Positions 24,327 through 35,149 of a DNA stretch of 64,000 nucleotides are shown piece after piece. The stretch spans positions 768,800,720 to 768,864,719 of the forward strand of contig CM062813.1 of NCBI GenBank assembly GCA_031772625.1, in the 5' to 3' direction. Under the pieces are notes generated by a model. It saw only the letters and a list, made by a program, of their open reading frames with translations, did not search any database and was not told where the DNA came from. This DNA comes from Pinus tabuliformis (Eukaryota; Streptophyta; Pinopsida; Pinales; Pinaceae). How positions within the stretch are numbered: position 1 is the stretch's first letter; each line of letters begins with the position of its first letter. The translations under genes and the position numbers were made by a program.

Positions 24327-24360
24327 CCCCCCCCCCCCCCCCTTTTTTTTTTCTTTTTTT
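24327..24360. repeat. C16-T10 homopolymer tract in D's leader
   Basis: Sixteen C then ten T on the plus strand, which is a purine run on D's coding strand between the primer-site-like sequence and gag. Probably slippage expansion; the G16 on the minus strand could form a quadruplex. Confidence 0.85.
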
Positions 24361-24426
24361 TTCTTCAGTAAATGAAATGGAAAAGAAAGTAACTCTAAAG
24401 CAGAAAGTAGTACCTACTTCCGCACC

Positions 24427-24444
24427 ACCCCAGAAACGGTTCCA
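24427..24444 (-). promoter_or_regulatory. Primer-binding-site-like sequence of element D
   Basis: The minus strand reads TGGAACCGTTTCTGGGGT, which agrees at about 13 of 18 positions with the tRNA-Asp type site TGGCGCCGTTGCCGGGGA used by Athila-like elements and by element B. It sits about 170 bp upstream of D's gag start. If right, D's LTR starts just to the right and is cut by element C at 24622. Confidence 0.45.
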
Positions 24445-24799
24445 AAAAGCGATGAATCCTCATCTTACAATAAGAATGTTGCAAATCCCAGGGCCACCTG
24501 CTTTAATTTATCAATCCAGAGTTCATACAAACTTAAGACGTGGCAATGTTGTATGAATAGTAAGCAAGATTTCTAGCTAGGCTACTCTTAAGCCATATAT
24601 TAAACTAAAAATTGCAGAGATTGTTGGGCACAAGATCTCCTAAGGGTAGTTTTGGGCCTAAAAGCCCATATTTTGGTCAAATTTTGTAATCCAAGTGTAA
24701 AGACTTTTCATTTTGTAGTCGTAGAGCACGTAGGTGTTAAAGAGTCATAAGGTTGTCTTCCCTTATTTTGGAAATGTAATGTTGGCTGTAAAAGATCTA

Positions 24800-24833
24800 C
24801 CCATGGTCCACGAACCATGGGATTGTATAAATA
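24800..24833 (+). promoter_or_regulatory. LTR promoter of C: palindrome plus TATA box
   Basis: CCCATGGT and ACCATGGG form an 8-bp inverted repeat with a 6-base gap (24800-24821), five bases before TATAAATA (24826-24833). The same arrangement stands in the 3' LTR (50302-50323 and 50328-50335), with arms intact although the gap bases have changed. Confidence 0.75.
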
Positions 24834-25059
24834 AAGCTAATCTCTAAGTAGTTTGATAGCAAGAATAGAAGATAGACACACGAAGATATGATGTATGAGA
24901 GATAACTCTAAGGTAGAAGTCTAAGTTTGGGCCATAGCGTAGGTAGAGGCTCTGCAACTGAGTGCACAGAGGCCTAAGATAGAAGTTCGCCGCTGAGTGC
25001 ACGGACCCTTGCAGTTGAGTGTGCAAGGCAAGATGAGTCTATAATCGTTCAGAATTATC

Positions 25060-25065
25060 AATAAA
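25060..25065 (+). terminator. Polyadenylation signal in C's 5' LTR
   Basis: AATAAA in ATCAATAAAGAG, about 230 bp after the TATA box and conserved in the 3' LTR, where it would end the element's transcript. Confidence 0.6.
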
Positions 25066-25592
25066 GAGAAGTATTCTACAATTTTTGCGTCTTTATTTCC
25101 TGTTCATGCATCTTGTTATGTTGGGTATGAATTTCACTTATAATACTTACATGATGCGCGAATGTATGTAAATGTGTTGGTTAAGTGAACACAAGTAAGA
25201 ACATATGTTTACGCGAAGCTAACTAATATGGGTTAATAAGATAAGTAAGACATTTAGCCTAGTTTGGGAGACATCGCAGTTCGCTGCCCTAGCAGCACGA
25301 AAATCCCTTAGTCACAGGTTAGGGTTGGGCGAAAGCCAATTGTACCCTTTCGTGAAGGTACTGAAGGGTGGAATAGAGGGCTAAGCAACCCGCACGAAGG
25401 TAGGTATAGCTAGAATAAACCAACATCACAACCATCTCTAGGTGCGGAAACTTGGTTCCAACATCCCCCCATACAGCTTCGGGTGAGACTTCAGTCTTCG
25501 CTCCGTGGGCTAATGTTGAAAGGGCCAGTAGTGTAGGGATTTGTTTGGCTAACTAACGCTAAACCTCAGTTAGGCCCCCTCAATCCAACAAA

Positions 25593-25610
25593 TGGTTCCA
25601 TTGTCGGGAC
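25593..25610 (+). promoter_or_regulatory. Primer-binding site region of element C
   Basis: TGGTTCCATTGTCGGGAC starts two bases after the LTR, where the primer site must be. It resembles the TGGNNCCGTTGNCGGGG type but I cannot assign the tRNA with confidence. Confidence 0.6.
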
Positions 25611-25631
25611 CAGAATCTACATAAGAGATGT

Positions 25632-25994
25632 GTGATGTCGTATCACTGGAATCCAACTAAGAAGGAGATTGGAGACTGGTTGGATAGAAAAATCCACGAA
25701 TTCGTGGCACAAGACAATAGAAACCCGCGACTAACAAAGGAACCGTGGCTGGACCAATACCTGTATATAGAGATCCACAAGATATTTTTCTACTCTTTCC
25801 CTATTGAGCTATACGAGTGGATCGTGAAGCTAGCAGATAGCCAAGGAAGGTGGAAACTTGACGGTCCTATTGTGTGGACCCCAGAGCTAGTGCGAAGGTT
25901 GGAAGCATCGGAGGATAAGATCGCCTACACTATCGATCATTGGCTTGATCGCATCATAGGAGGATTTGTTATTGAATTCGCAGTCGACACCTAA
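25632..25994 (+). CDS. Leader reading frame of element C, 120 codons, function unknown
   Basis: A short frame lying 20 bp after the primer site and about 330 bp before gag. It is uninterrupted although the element is otherwise heavily decayed. The product is acidic and Trp-rich (WNPTKKEIGDWLDRKIHEFV, EPWLDQYLYIEIHKIF, LVRRLEASEDK, DHWLDRIIGGFV) and is predicted mostly helical. It has no signal peptide, zinc site or membrane segment. I recognise no family. It could be the N-terminal part of Gag (matrix-like) or a separate leader protein. Confidence 0.45.
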   Translation: MMSYHWNPTKKEIGDWLDRKIHEFVAQDNRNPRLTKEPWLDQYLYIEIHKIFFYSFPIELYEWIVKLADSQGRWKLDGPIVWTPELVRRLEASEDKIAYTIDHWLDRIIGGFVIEFAVDT

Positions 25995-26329
25995 GTAAGC
26001 TATAGCGAGGCAGAGCGACAATTTTTCAAAGGACCGTGACATAAGTACGTAAAATCTTTGAATACTTGGATTAAAATGATGTTGCACAAAAAATGGGTTA
26101 TGCAGCTACCTTGATGTTCGAGACTACGCGAAGCAGAAAAATTTACAGAAACGAAGGAAATAAGGGTCCAGAGTATAGCCCCTTGATTTTACCTCCGTGA
26201 AGGGACAAAGAAGCGATAACGAAGGTTCCTCCGCGAAGCGCTATTCAGTTAATAAGACAAGTATTCCTGTGAATACCACCTTCGACCTCCAACTTCACCC
26301 ATACTACCTCCACCTCCACTTCGGTTTAG

Positions 26330-27635
26330 TATGGAAAATACAGTGAAGTTGCCTTTGTTGAAAGGCTTGGGAAATGAGGACCCGGAGCAATTCTGGTTTG
26401 TTGTGATGGATGTATGGGAAGCTCAAGGCGTTACAAATGATCACATAAAGAAGGCGACACTGGTTAGTGCTCTACAAGATTGCGCACTAACCTAGTATAT
26501 TAAGTACTCTAGCGATAACCTGAATGCTGGAGTAGCAGACATTCAGGCAGCACTAAATAGGGAATTTAGCAGGCCTAAATCTGACGTGCAATCGATTGTG
26601 GGATTTAAAGAGATAGCGATGCGACCAAATGAGATGCCTTGGGAGCTAGATCAAAGGTTGAATTGTACAATCCATGAAGCCAACATGAATTTGAAAGATG
26701 GACAACATTGCGACTGGTTTGTGGCATCGTTACTACCACACTTAAGAAGTGCGTTGTCGCAATAGAAGCTAACAACCCAGGAAGAGGCCTTGGATATTGC
26801 CATGAGACTACATGAGACTCCGATGCAAGATCCTAATCTAGGAGTTCAGCAGATCCATGCGCAGCTGAAGAATTTGTGCCTTGAGATGCAAGGTCTGAAG
26901 TAGGATAGGATGGTTCGACTAGAGGTACATGAGGAAGTATGGTACTTGAAATGCAAGAGTCAGGGTCATGACAAAGACCATTGCCCGGTTTTGTGAATTA
27001 TCTTGGAAGGGGGGGATCGATGCCTTTAAGGTCAGAAGCTCAAGCAGGACCTAGTGCGGGGCCTGCATTATGGTGTGCTATCTGTCAGGTAGCCGGAAAA
27101 CATGCCACGGATAACTGTCACTTGCTACAGAAGTATGTACAAGAACCGCAACAGCTGTTCTGCAACTTTTGTAGGTCGGTAGGACATGATGAGCGTACTT
27201 ACAAGAGTTATGAATTGATGATGGATAGAACTCCCGCCTACATGATTTAGGCCAAAACACGGCCCCTCAAATAGAATGCAGGAACGACGCGGACGGGATT
27301 TCAGGGGCGCAGATGAGGCTGAGGTGGAGGAGGTCTTAGTAGAGGTCGAGGAAAGTTTATTTTCTACAATTTTGGAGGACCAGGACACTATGCCCGTAAT
27401 TCCACTAATCCAACGTGTCTGTCGTGCAAGTATTGCACGGTGTTTGATCATGAAACAGAAGATTTCACTGATAGCTAGGATACGAGACAAAGGGGCACCA
27501 CTACCTCCACCGACTCAGAACCTACAGATGATGAGTTCTAAGCCATGCGAGGAGGATCTGAATGTAAACATAGTGCTCATGAGTGGGATCATGATAGGGG
27601 ATGACAAAGGGAAACAGCTAGAAGATAGTGCATGG
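26330..27635 (+). pseudogene. gag: gag of element C with three zinc-knuckle-like motifs
   Basis: Starts ENTVKLPLLKGLGNEDPEQF, a capsid beginning typical of plant Ty3/gypsy Gag, and continues through AALNREFSRPKSDVQSIVGF and LDQRLNCTIHEANMNLKDG. Cys/His motifs follow: C-x2-S-x-GH-x4-C near 26950, C-x2-C-x3-GKH-x4-C near 27080 and C-x2-C-x3-GH near 27165. These would bind the RNA genome. Element B cuts the coding region at 27635/42140, just before the protease. Decayed. Confidence 0.78.
27631..27635. repeat. Target site duplication CATGG (left of B)
   Basis: CATGG directly precedes B's 5' LTR and is repeated exactly at 42140-42144 after its 3' LTR. It proves that B inserted into element C. Confidence 0.95.
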
Positions 27636-28970
27636 TGTTGGGATAGGAAAACGGTATGGTTTCTCTTCATAAACAACTTCATTTATCATTCATTCTTATA
27701 TGATTATCTCCGTTTATAGATTAAAATGAGGAAAATATCAACTAAAGTTGGGTGAAACTATTTGGTGATAGAATAGGAAAATCTAGTACAAAAAATTGAT
27801 TCTTTTCTATCTTTGTATGTAGAGACACAGATTGGGAAAAAGTTGTTCAGTTGGCAGAACAGCATGAGGCCATAAAAGGGAAAAGCGATGACATCTTGGG
27901 TAGACAAGGAAGCAGACGTTCAGTTCAAACATTCCTATTTTATCACATGATCAGATTTTATATTGTGAAATCCTCAGGATCCCATGATCCCGAGGATTCA
28001 CTGTTATCCAAGTTTCTCTTTTATGTTATATATAGGGCCGAAAGGCGATTAGATACAGTTTAGAATTTTAATTTGTAATTATTCTTTTTGAAACATGTAC
28101 ATTGTTATATCAGTGACTCTGTTAGTTGTCACTCGAAATTAATGAAAGAAGGTTGTGTTTGATACATATTCGTATTCTGAGTTTTTATTAAGTAGAGACT
28201 TCTGGCGACCTTGGGCCTAGTCACAAGAAGTTCCACTGCTCCTTTTTGTTACAGTTTTATATTCAGTCTTTGAAAATGATTTAATGTTCAATTATTTCAT
28301 TTATCATGAAGATTTTTGATATTGATTTATATTGTTGTTCAATTAGATTCAGAGTGAAGTCGTGAGATATACTTAAGTAGTGCCTTGATTAGAATGAGTG
28401 AATTCGTGTTCATAGCATATCGTTGTTCATTTCAATAGATGTTATCATAGATCTTGAAAGACAAGATTGATTAACTTCTACAGATTGCAATATAGAATGT
28501 TTTCCATTTAGGAAACTTTAATCGCTATTTGTTGTTCAATTACCGATTGTTGATTGCTGTTCACTTATTGTTGTTCAATTGAGTAATGCAGATTGATTTG
28601 GGTTGTTATATATTGGTAGTGTTGTTCAGTTATAGTTTCTTTACTTGATTAAGTGTGATTAGTCATAATCTTATTTGAACGATTCTAATTGTAATTCTTA
28701 TTTGCATTTAGTTTCAATTGATTTCAGAACAAGTAGCATAGAATTGCAAAGTGTGTTGAGAGTATTTCTTCCATAGATAGTTCTTTTCAGAATTGTGTGA
28801 ATTGAATTGAAGAACTAGCCTTTAGTGATTGCGACGATTCATCATTAGATAACCTCTAGATTCACTACACATACTGTGTTGGCACTCTTGAGATAAAAAG
28901 ACTTACCTCGGGTTGACAACCAATGTCAGGATTAAGAATGCCTGTAGAAAGACATCTTAGTGAGCCAACA
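27636..28970 (+). repeat. 5' LTR of element B
   Basis: Starts TGTTGGGATA and ends GAGCCAACA, so the termini are inverted repeats TGTTGG/CCAACA. Matched by 40801-42139. It contains GTTGTTCAATT three times (near 28337, 28533 and 28574), the same word that builds the hairpin minisatellite at 35150-36260. Confidence 0.95.
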
Positions 28971-28973
28971 TTT

Positions 28974-28991
28974 TGGCGTCGTTGCTGGGGA
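28974..28991 (+). promoter_or_regulatory. Primer-binding site, tRNA-Asp type (B)
   Basis: TGGCGTCGTTGCTGGGGA matches the complement of the plant tRNA-Asp(GTC) 3' end (TGGCGCCGTTGCCGGGGA) with two transitions. It is the primer site known for Athila-type elements and lies three bases after the LTR. Confidence 0.85.
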
Positions 28992-29159
28992 GAGTGTTTC
29001 AAGTGATTATTTTTATCTCTTTGTTGTATGAGAATTGGGTTTTAAAAATGGAAGGTAAGAACTTGCGTACCTAGCAAGTAAATTGATTGCTTACCTACCC
29101 GCTTTACACCAAAATATTAAAGGTTAAATAGGAATTTATTTTTATGAATGACTAGAAAT

Positions 29160-30660
29160 AAAAAGATAGAAAAAGAGTAGAATCCTCCACCAAAACCCAC
29201 AAAACCGAAAGTACCAGTGAACCTTGTGAGAATGACCCTTATAGACAAAATCATAAGAAGATCAGACTCTCAAGCATCAGTAGGATTCCAGGCTATACCT
29301 GGAAAAAGTTCTACTGCTATTCCCCAAGGAGCAGGCTCACCATCTGCAGCTCATGCTGAGATTCAAAGCCAAGTAGGAGGATCAGAACAGAGTTTTCAAG
29401 CTTCAATAAGCTTGCACTCTAATCCTCCACAAGAGGAAAAATCTTGTAACTTAAGAGAAGGAAAAGGATAAACTAGTGGGGCTGCTAAAGTAGAACCATA
29501 GCTATCTGAACAAGGATCTCTTGAGATTCCAGACCTAGGAAGTGTTGTAAAGCCAACTCGGATTGCTAACTCTCTGCTTACTCTAGAAGCATCCCTTGAA
29601 ATCCCCAAAGATTTTTGGCATATCTTTGATCAAATGGAAGATCAGCCACCCCAAGGTCAAACCTCTACATTAGAGTACCCCATAGTTGACTAGGTGGCCA
29701 ATGCCTCTATGAAGGCTATTCCTCTGCAGAGCATCCCAACCTTCCATGGGATGATCACAAAGGATCTTGACGCTTTCCTCTTTGAGTTTGATGTCCTCTG
29801 TAGAGGGTATGACTATACAACCAACCCCCAAAGGCTGAAATTGTTCCCTTCCACTCTAAAAGGGGAAAATTTGAGATGGTTTATGGGTCTAGGAGGGCGA
29901 ACCATCAATTCTTGGGGCGAAATGAAAACCTCCTTCCTTAAAAGATACCAAGACTTTTGTAAAACTAGGGAACTGAAAGATGAGATTTTTAAGATGAAAA
30001 AGATAATGAAACACTAGAAGAATATGTAGAATGATTTAATTATAATTTATAGAGGTCTCCACACACTGCCCTACTAAAAGAAGTCCTAAGAGCTATCTTG
30101 ATTAAAGGAATGAAAGAGGAATGGGTAGAAAATCTAAACTTAATGGGAAAAGGAGATATTTCTCAGGAAGATTATGATGAAATTATTTGTTTGTGTATCA
30201 GGTGTTCACAGGGAAGCACATGTATAGGAGTAGCTAGCCGAGATCTAATGAGCAGAGGAAGAAAACCACATAGTGGAGGTGTAACATGGATGGAGATTGG
30301 AAACCTCCTGGAAGATTTTAAGATGGACATCCTGGGCACTCTTACAACACAGTTGGATGTCCTATAGGCTAAACAAAAACAGGCTTTAGCATAACAAAAT
30401 TTGGCCATCTTCTACCCACGTTGTCGAAAGAATCATAGCCAACAGGAATGCCCATTAGACATGGTTCAGATGTACGCCATCTGTACTAAATATCATGACA
30501 CTAAACCATGTCCATCATTACCTCAGCTGAAACAAGTATTCAAAGAAGCAGAGGAAGAAACAAAACCAGTATATTTGATGAACCAACGTCGACAATGGCA
30601 AGCTAAACCTATAGGTATGTCACAAGATGCATCCCAATTCTTTCCTTCCTCATAGTTTAA
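29160..30660 (+). pseudogene. gag: gag of element B
   Basis: A Ser/Gln-rich N-terminal part is followed by the capsid from about 29690 (IPLQSIPTFHGMITKDLDAF, LKGENLRWFMGLGGRTINSW, FLKRYQDF), a typical plant Ty3/gypsy capsid. Then come KGMKEEWVENLNLMGKG and the Cys/His cluster FYPRCRKNHSQQECPLD near 30410-30460, which matches D's Gag. A Pro/Gln/Asn-rich tail (about 30660-31010) resembles D's Gag tail. Decayed. Confidence 0.82.
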
Positions 30661-31479
30661 TCAACAGTACAACCTTGGGGCAACCTGTGAAGGCCAATCA
30701 CCCTACTCAAATTGGCGAAGCCCATCATTCTCTATGACATCCTGGCCAACACAATCTTTTCCAGTGAATGGTCGGCCGAATTCTCCTTTTACTCCTGTTT
30801 GGGAAGGCAATCCCTATCAATCCCAGTGGCCTGCCTCCACCTCTCAAAATCTGAATTGGTCTACAAACTGGCAGCGACCTCTGGGGATATCTAATGTACC
30901 TATGGGGACAGGCCCTCAGCCTCAACCCGCACTGTCAGCTCCTTATACATTACAACAAAATTCTCAACCTCTTCTGCGGTCACAATTACCAGCTTAGTCG
31001 AACCCAAATCCTAATAACAGACCAGTCCAGGTGTTACAGATTATTGAAAACCCAAATTATGAAATTGAGTAGAAAGAATGTAATGAGATCAAATTGAGGT
31101 TAGGACGTGTCATTACCCCTGAGGAAAACAGGGACTAGCCTTCAATTGAAAATGTAAGTCCACCTGTACATATTCCATCACCTGTACATGTTCCACCACT
31201 TGTAAATAATGTTGAATCAAAGCAAGGGGAAGAAACAGATTAGCATGATGACCCTAAAAAACTTATAGTCACTTCTCCTCTATTCCTCGAAAGGATAACG
31301 ATACCTAAACCGATCGCCTACCGTGATTTCGACCTTATAGGGGAACTAAAAAAAATTTGTATTAAGATTTCTCTCCTCTAGGCATTCAATACATCCCCAA
31401 CTATGCCAAAACAATCAAATAAATGTGTGTAAGGAAGCCTGTGAGGAAGGTAAAAACCTCACCCACTATCCATGTTGTA

Positions 31480-31990
31480 GGAACCTTATCCGATCTACTC
31501 TTGGGAGAGGTAACTCCAATAAAGTACGAAGATCCTAGAAACCCCATAGTAATAGTTCAGATATATGGCCGCTCTTTTTCCAAATACACTAGTTGACCTA
31601 GGAGCTACCATTAACATATTAACAACATAAACTTGTCAAGCACTTGGTATTACAACCTTAGAACCAACCACCACTTTATTAGAACTTGCTGACCGATCGG
31701 TGGTAAGACCAGAAGGGACCTTACAAGATATCACAGTTTATGTTGACTCATGGGAATATCCAGTAGATTTCCTGGTTATAAACCCAAGGAGTAGGTTGGA
31801 TGGGCATCCTTTGATTCTGGGTTGACCTTGGCTGGCAATAGCTGATGCATATATTGGCTGCCAAGAAGGCAGCATGACTATTACAAAGGGAGATGTTGTA
31901 AAAAATCTAGTGTTATATCTTCCTGCCAGGCCAAGTTTGCCCATTGTAAAAATATGTAAGCAGCCACCAGCGTACCTAGAAGATAGCATC
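31480..31990 (+). pseudogene. Protease region of element B
   Basis: TLVDLGATINIL near 31585 is the aspartic-protease active-site loop. CQALGITTLEPT, LLELADRSVVRPEGTLQDI, YPVDFLVINPRSRLDGHPLI and ADAYIGCQEG follow, with the same order and wording as element D's protease. It would process Gag-Pol. Decayed. Confidence 0.82.
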
Positions 31991-32384
31991 CATTCACCAC
32001 TCACAATAGCAGAAGCATTGGAATTTAAAGATCAGACTTAATATGACATTATGAACAATTTTATAAATCATCCAGCTAATGTGAGTAATGTGCAATGTCA
32101 GATGTTGAAAGAAATCCTTGATAACAAAGCCATGAAAGATCCCCTGAAGGATACAGACGACTAGCATATTCAGACGACTATTGTTCATAACAAAAAACCA
32201 GTTGAGATCGAACCAGGCAAAGTTCTAAATATCAATGCTGATCTAGATAGCGAACAATAGAAAAATCTTGTCCAAGTATTGCAAAAAAATAAAGGGGCTT
32301 TTTCCTAGGATTATCCTCATATGAAAGGGATAGACCCACAACTATGCACACACCACATTTATACAGAGAAGGATGCATGACCCA

Positions 32385-33650
32385 TCTGACAACCTCAACG
32401 AAGGTTGAACCCACACCTTAAGGATATCATGAAAGAGGAATTGCAGAAGCTACTGGATGTAAACTTTATTTATCCTATCTTGGATAGTAAATGGGTCTCT
32501 CCATTGGTGGTCGTCCCTAAGAAAAATGGGAAGTGGCATATTTTTGTAGACTATCGAGAGCTAAACAAGGCAACACAGAAAGATCACTTCCCCCTCCCAT
32601 TCATTGATCAAGTCCTCGATACGTTGGCAGGGAAGTAGTTCTTCTACTTTTTAGACGGCTTCAGTCGTTACAATCAAATTCAGATTGCCCCTGAAGACCA
32701 GGACAAAATAATCTTCACTTATCCCTGGGGCACATTCGCATACAGGGTATTGCCATTTGGCTTGTGCAACACCCTAGCCATGTTTTAGAGAGCTATACTA
32801 AGCATCTTTGCTGATCTAATAAATGAAGGACTAGAGGTATATATGGATGAATTTACTCCATATGGGGATGATTTTGATCAAGCATTGCAAACGCTAGAAA
32901 AGGTCTTAGAATGATGCATCACTACCAGGTTATGTTTAAGCAATGTCAAGTGTCACATGATGATGACTGAGGGCGTGATCCTGGGACATTACATCTCTGC
33001 AACAGGAATACAGGTAGATCCAACAAAAATACAGGTAATTATTTTACTGCCTACCCCCTACACCCAAACGAAGGTACGTAGTTTCCCAGGATATGCAGGT
33101 TATTGTCACAGGTTTATCACGATTTTTTCACAGATTGCGGCACCCTTATACGCTATAACTGGAAATGTTGATTTCAGTTGGTGTGACAAGTGTGACATAT
33201 CTTTTCCAGGTTTAATGAAACTAGTCTCAACAACACCAGTATTACGTGGACCAAACTGGGAGCTGCCTTTCCACATCTCCACGGACGCATTAGATGTAGC
33301 TATAGGCACTGTCCTCGGCCAGGAGGAGGACAAGAAACCTTATGCTATATATTATATTAGCAAAAATATCACTCTTGCAGAACTCAATTACACAGTGACA
33401 GAAAAAGAATTCTTAGTTGTTATTTATGCAATAAACAAATTTAGACACTATATAACCGGCTGCCAACTCTTCGTGTACACTTATCACTCTACCATTCAGT
33501 ATCTAGCTAATAAACCAATCACAAATGGTCGAGTAACACGGTGGTTATTTCTTTTGCAAGAGTTTGACATTACTATCAAAGATCGTCTAGGAAAGGAAAA
33601 TCCAGTTGCTGATTTTCTATCTCGAATCCCGAAGGTTAATGATCCACTGG
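32385..33650 (+). pseudogene. Reverse transcriptase and RNase H region of element B
   Basis: The entry segment LKDIMKEELQKLLDVNFIYP is followed by VVVPKKNGKWHIFVDYRELN, FYFLDGFSRYNQIQI, RVLPFGLCN and the polymerase box VYMDEFTPYGDD near 32840-32870. The conserved second Asp of the box is a Glu here. LGHYISATGIQVDPTKI comes next. RNase H runs from about 33240 (RGPNWELPFHISTDALDVAIG, YTVTEKEFLVVIYAINKF) to DRLGKENPVADFLSRIP near 33630. Clear Athila/Tat lineage wording. Confidence 0.92.
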
Positions 33651-33659
33651 TGGTAGATG

Positions 33660-35051
33660 ACCAATTCCCAGATGAACACCTATTTGTTGTGGCAATCAAG
33701 ATGCCATGGTACGCAGATGTGGCAAATTATCTAGCATTAGGGAAGCTACCTAAACATTTAATGACGAGAGAAAGAAAACTGATTGTTCAACGCAGTGCCC
33801 GGTTCTCTTAGATAGGAAAATATCTTTTTTCATACAGGGGCCGAGATGTGTATACACGGATGTATCCACTAGGATGAGATCCATGACATTTTGAAGGCTT
33901 GCCATGACGAACCCTATGGGGAACATTTCGCAGACCGAAGGACAGGACGTAAGGTATTACAAATGGGCTATTAGTGGCCCTCTATTTTTAAGGATGCTAA
34001 AAAATACGCCCAAGCCTGCAACAGTTCCCAAAGGATGGGCCGGCCTAGCCAATCTAATGAAATTCCTCTGCAGCCACAATTTGTCATAGAATCCTTCGAG
34101 CATTGGGAATTGTACTTCGTAAGTCAATTCCATCAGCCATCCAATCAGAAGGCCTAAATATTGGTAGCCATATATTATGTGACAAAATGGGTGGAAACAA
34201 TAGATTTACCAAGAGCCACAGAGGAAGTAGTGATTAACTTCATATTTAAGCTATTTGTGCGGTATGGATTACTGTGAGAGGTGATCATAGATGGAGGAAA
34301 GAAATTCATAGGGCACAAAGTTACTGCCACTCTCAGAAACCATCATATCACGCATAGGATAACTTCTCTGTATCACTCGCAGGCTAACGGGTAGGTCGAA
34401 AGCACCAACAAGGTTATAGAAGCAATTGTGACCAAGACATTGTCAACGCACTGGCGAGATTAGGCTGCTAGACTTCCAGAGGCCTTGTAGGCCTATCGTA
34501 CGACTTGGAGGAATACTACTGGATACTCTCCCTACCAGTTTGTATTCGGTAAAGAACCAAGTTTTCTAATCGAATTCGAAATAAAGACACTAAGGATGGC
34601 CCAGGAAATGGGTATGGATTTAACAGAAGCCCAAACCAAGTGTCTTCGGTAGATTAACGAACTAGATGAGGCTCGATTTCTTGCTTTGCAATGAACTAGA
34701 ATAATACAATAGCAAAGGGCAAAATGGCATGACAACTTTATCAAGAAGAAAACATTTCAAAAAGGGGATTGGGCTCTTATGTATGATTCCAGATTCCAGG
34801 ACTTCCCGGGAAAGTTGCAAACAAGATGGCTCAGCCCTTATGAGATTCAAGAAGTACATAACAATGGTACTCTTACCTTGACTACCATAGATGGATCTAA
34901 CCATTCCTTTAAGGTAAACGGGCATCGAGTGCGCATCTATCATCAAATGCTTACCAAGAAGTCTTTTTGCGAGCAGGTACACAAGGACCCCTCCATGCAA
35001 ATTCTAGCTGCAGGGAATGATAACCCAGCAGCTTTTTCTTTAAAAAATTGA
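33660..35051 (+). pseudogene. Integrase region of element B
   Basis: The N-terminal part (FVVAIKMPWYADVANYLALG) is readable, and the zinc domain and catalytic core (33850-34700) are heavily decayed. The C-terminal domain is clean from 34779: DFPGKLQTRWLSPYEIQEVH, NGTLTLTTIDG and FKVNGHRVRIYHQ, the GPY/F-like module of this lineage. The frame ends at 35051, about 100 bp before the hairpin array. Confidence 0.82.
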
Positions 35052-35149
35052 AATTGCTTGAAAAATTGTAAATAATGTACATACCTTTGTAGGCATCACC
35101 AGGTAAATATGATTTTTTTTAAGTTTCATTTTTTTTTCTTCTTTGTTTT

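Larger units (their letters stand above)
11998..24450 (-). mobile_element. Element D: Athila/Tat-like Ty3/gypsy fossil, minus strand, split by E
   Basis: Read from right to left: leader, gag, protease, reverse transcriptase, RNase H, integrase. The lineage signature (INKATKKD, LDGFSGYN, YMDDFTPYG) is that of the Athila/Tat branch and is shared with element B. The reverse transcriptase is interrupted by insert E: its start lies at 21425-21660 and it resumes at 14498. LTRs were not resolved. The right end is set by a primer-site-like sequence at 24427-24444. Broken in dozens of places and clearly old. Confidence 0.82.
24623..25590 (+). repeat. 5' LTR of element C
   Basis: TGTTGGGC...TCCAACA, 968 bp, matched by 50124-51040. 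It holds a TATA box (24826-24833), a palindrome just upstream, and AATAAA at 25060, giving a clear U3-R-U5 layout. It keeps about 51 bp near 25150-25240 that the 3' copy has lost. Confidence 0.94.
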
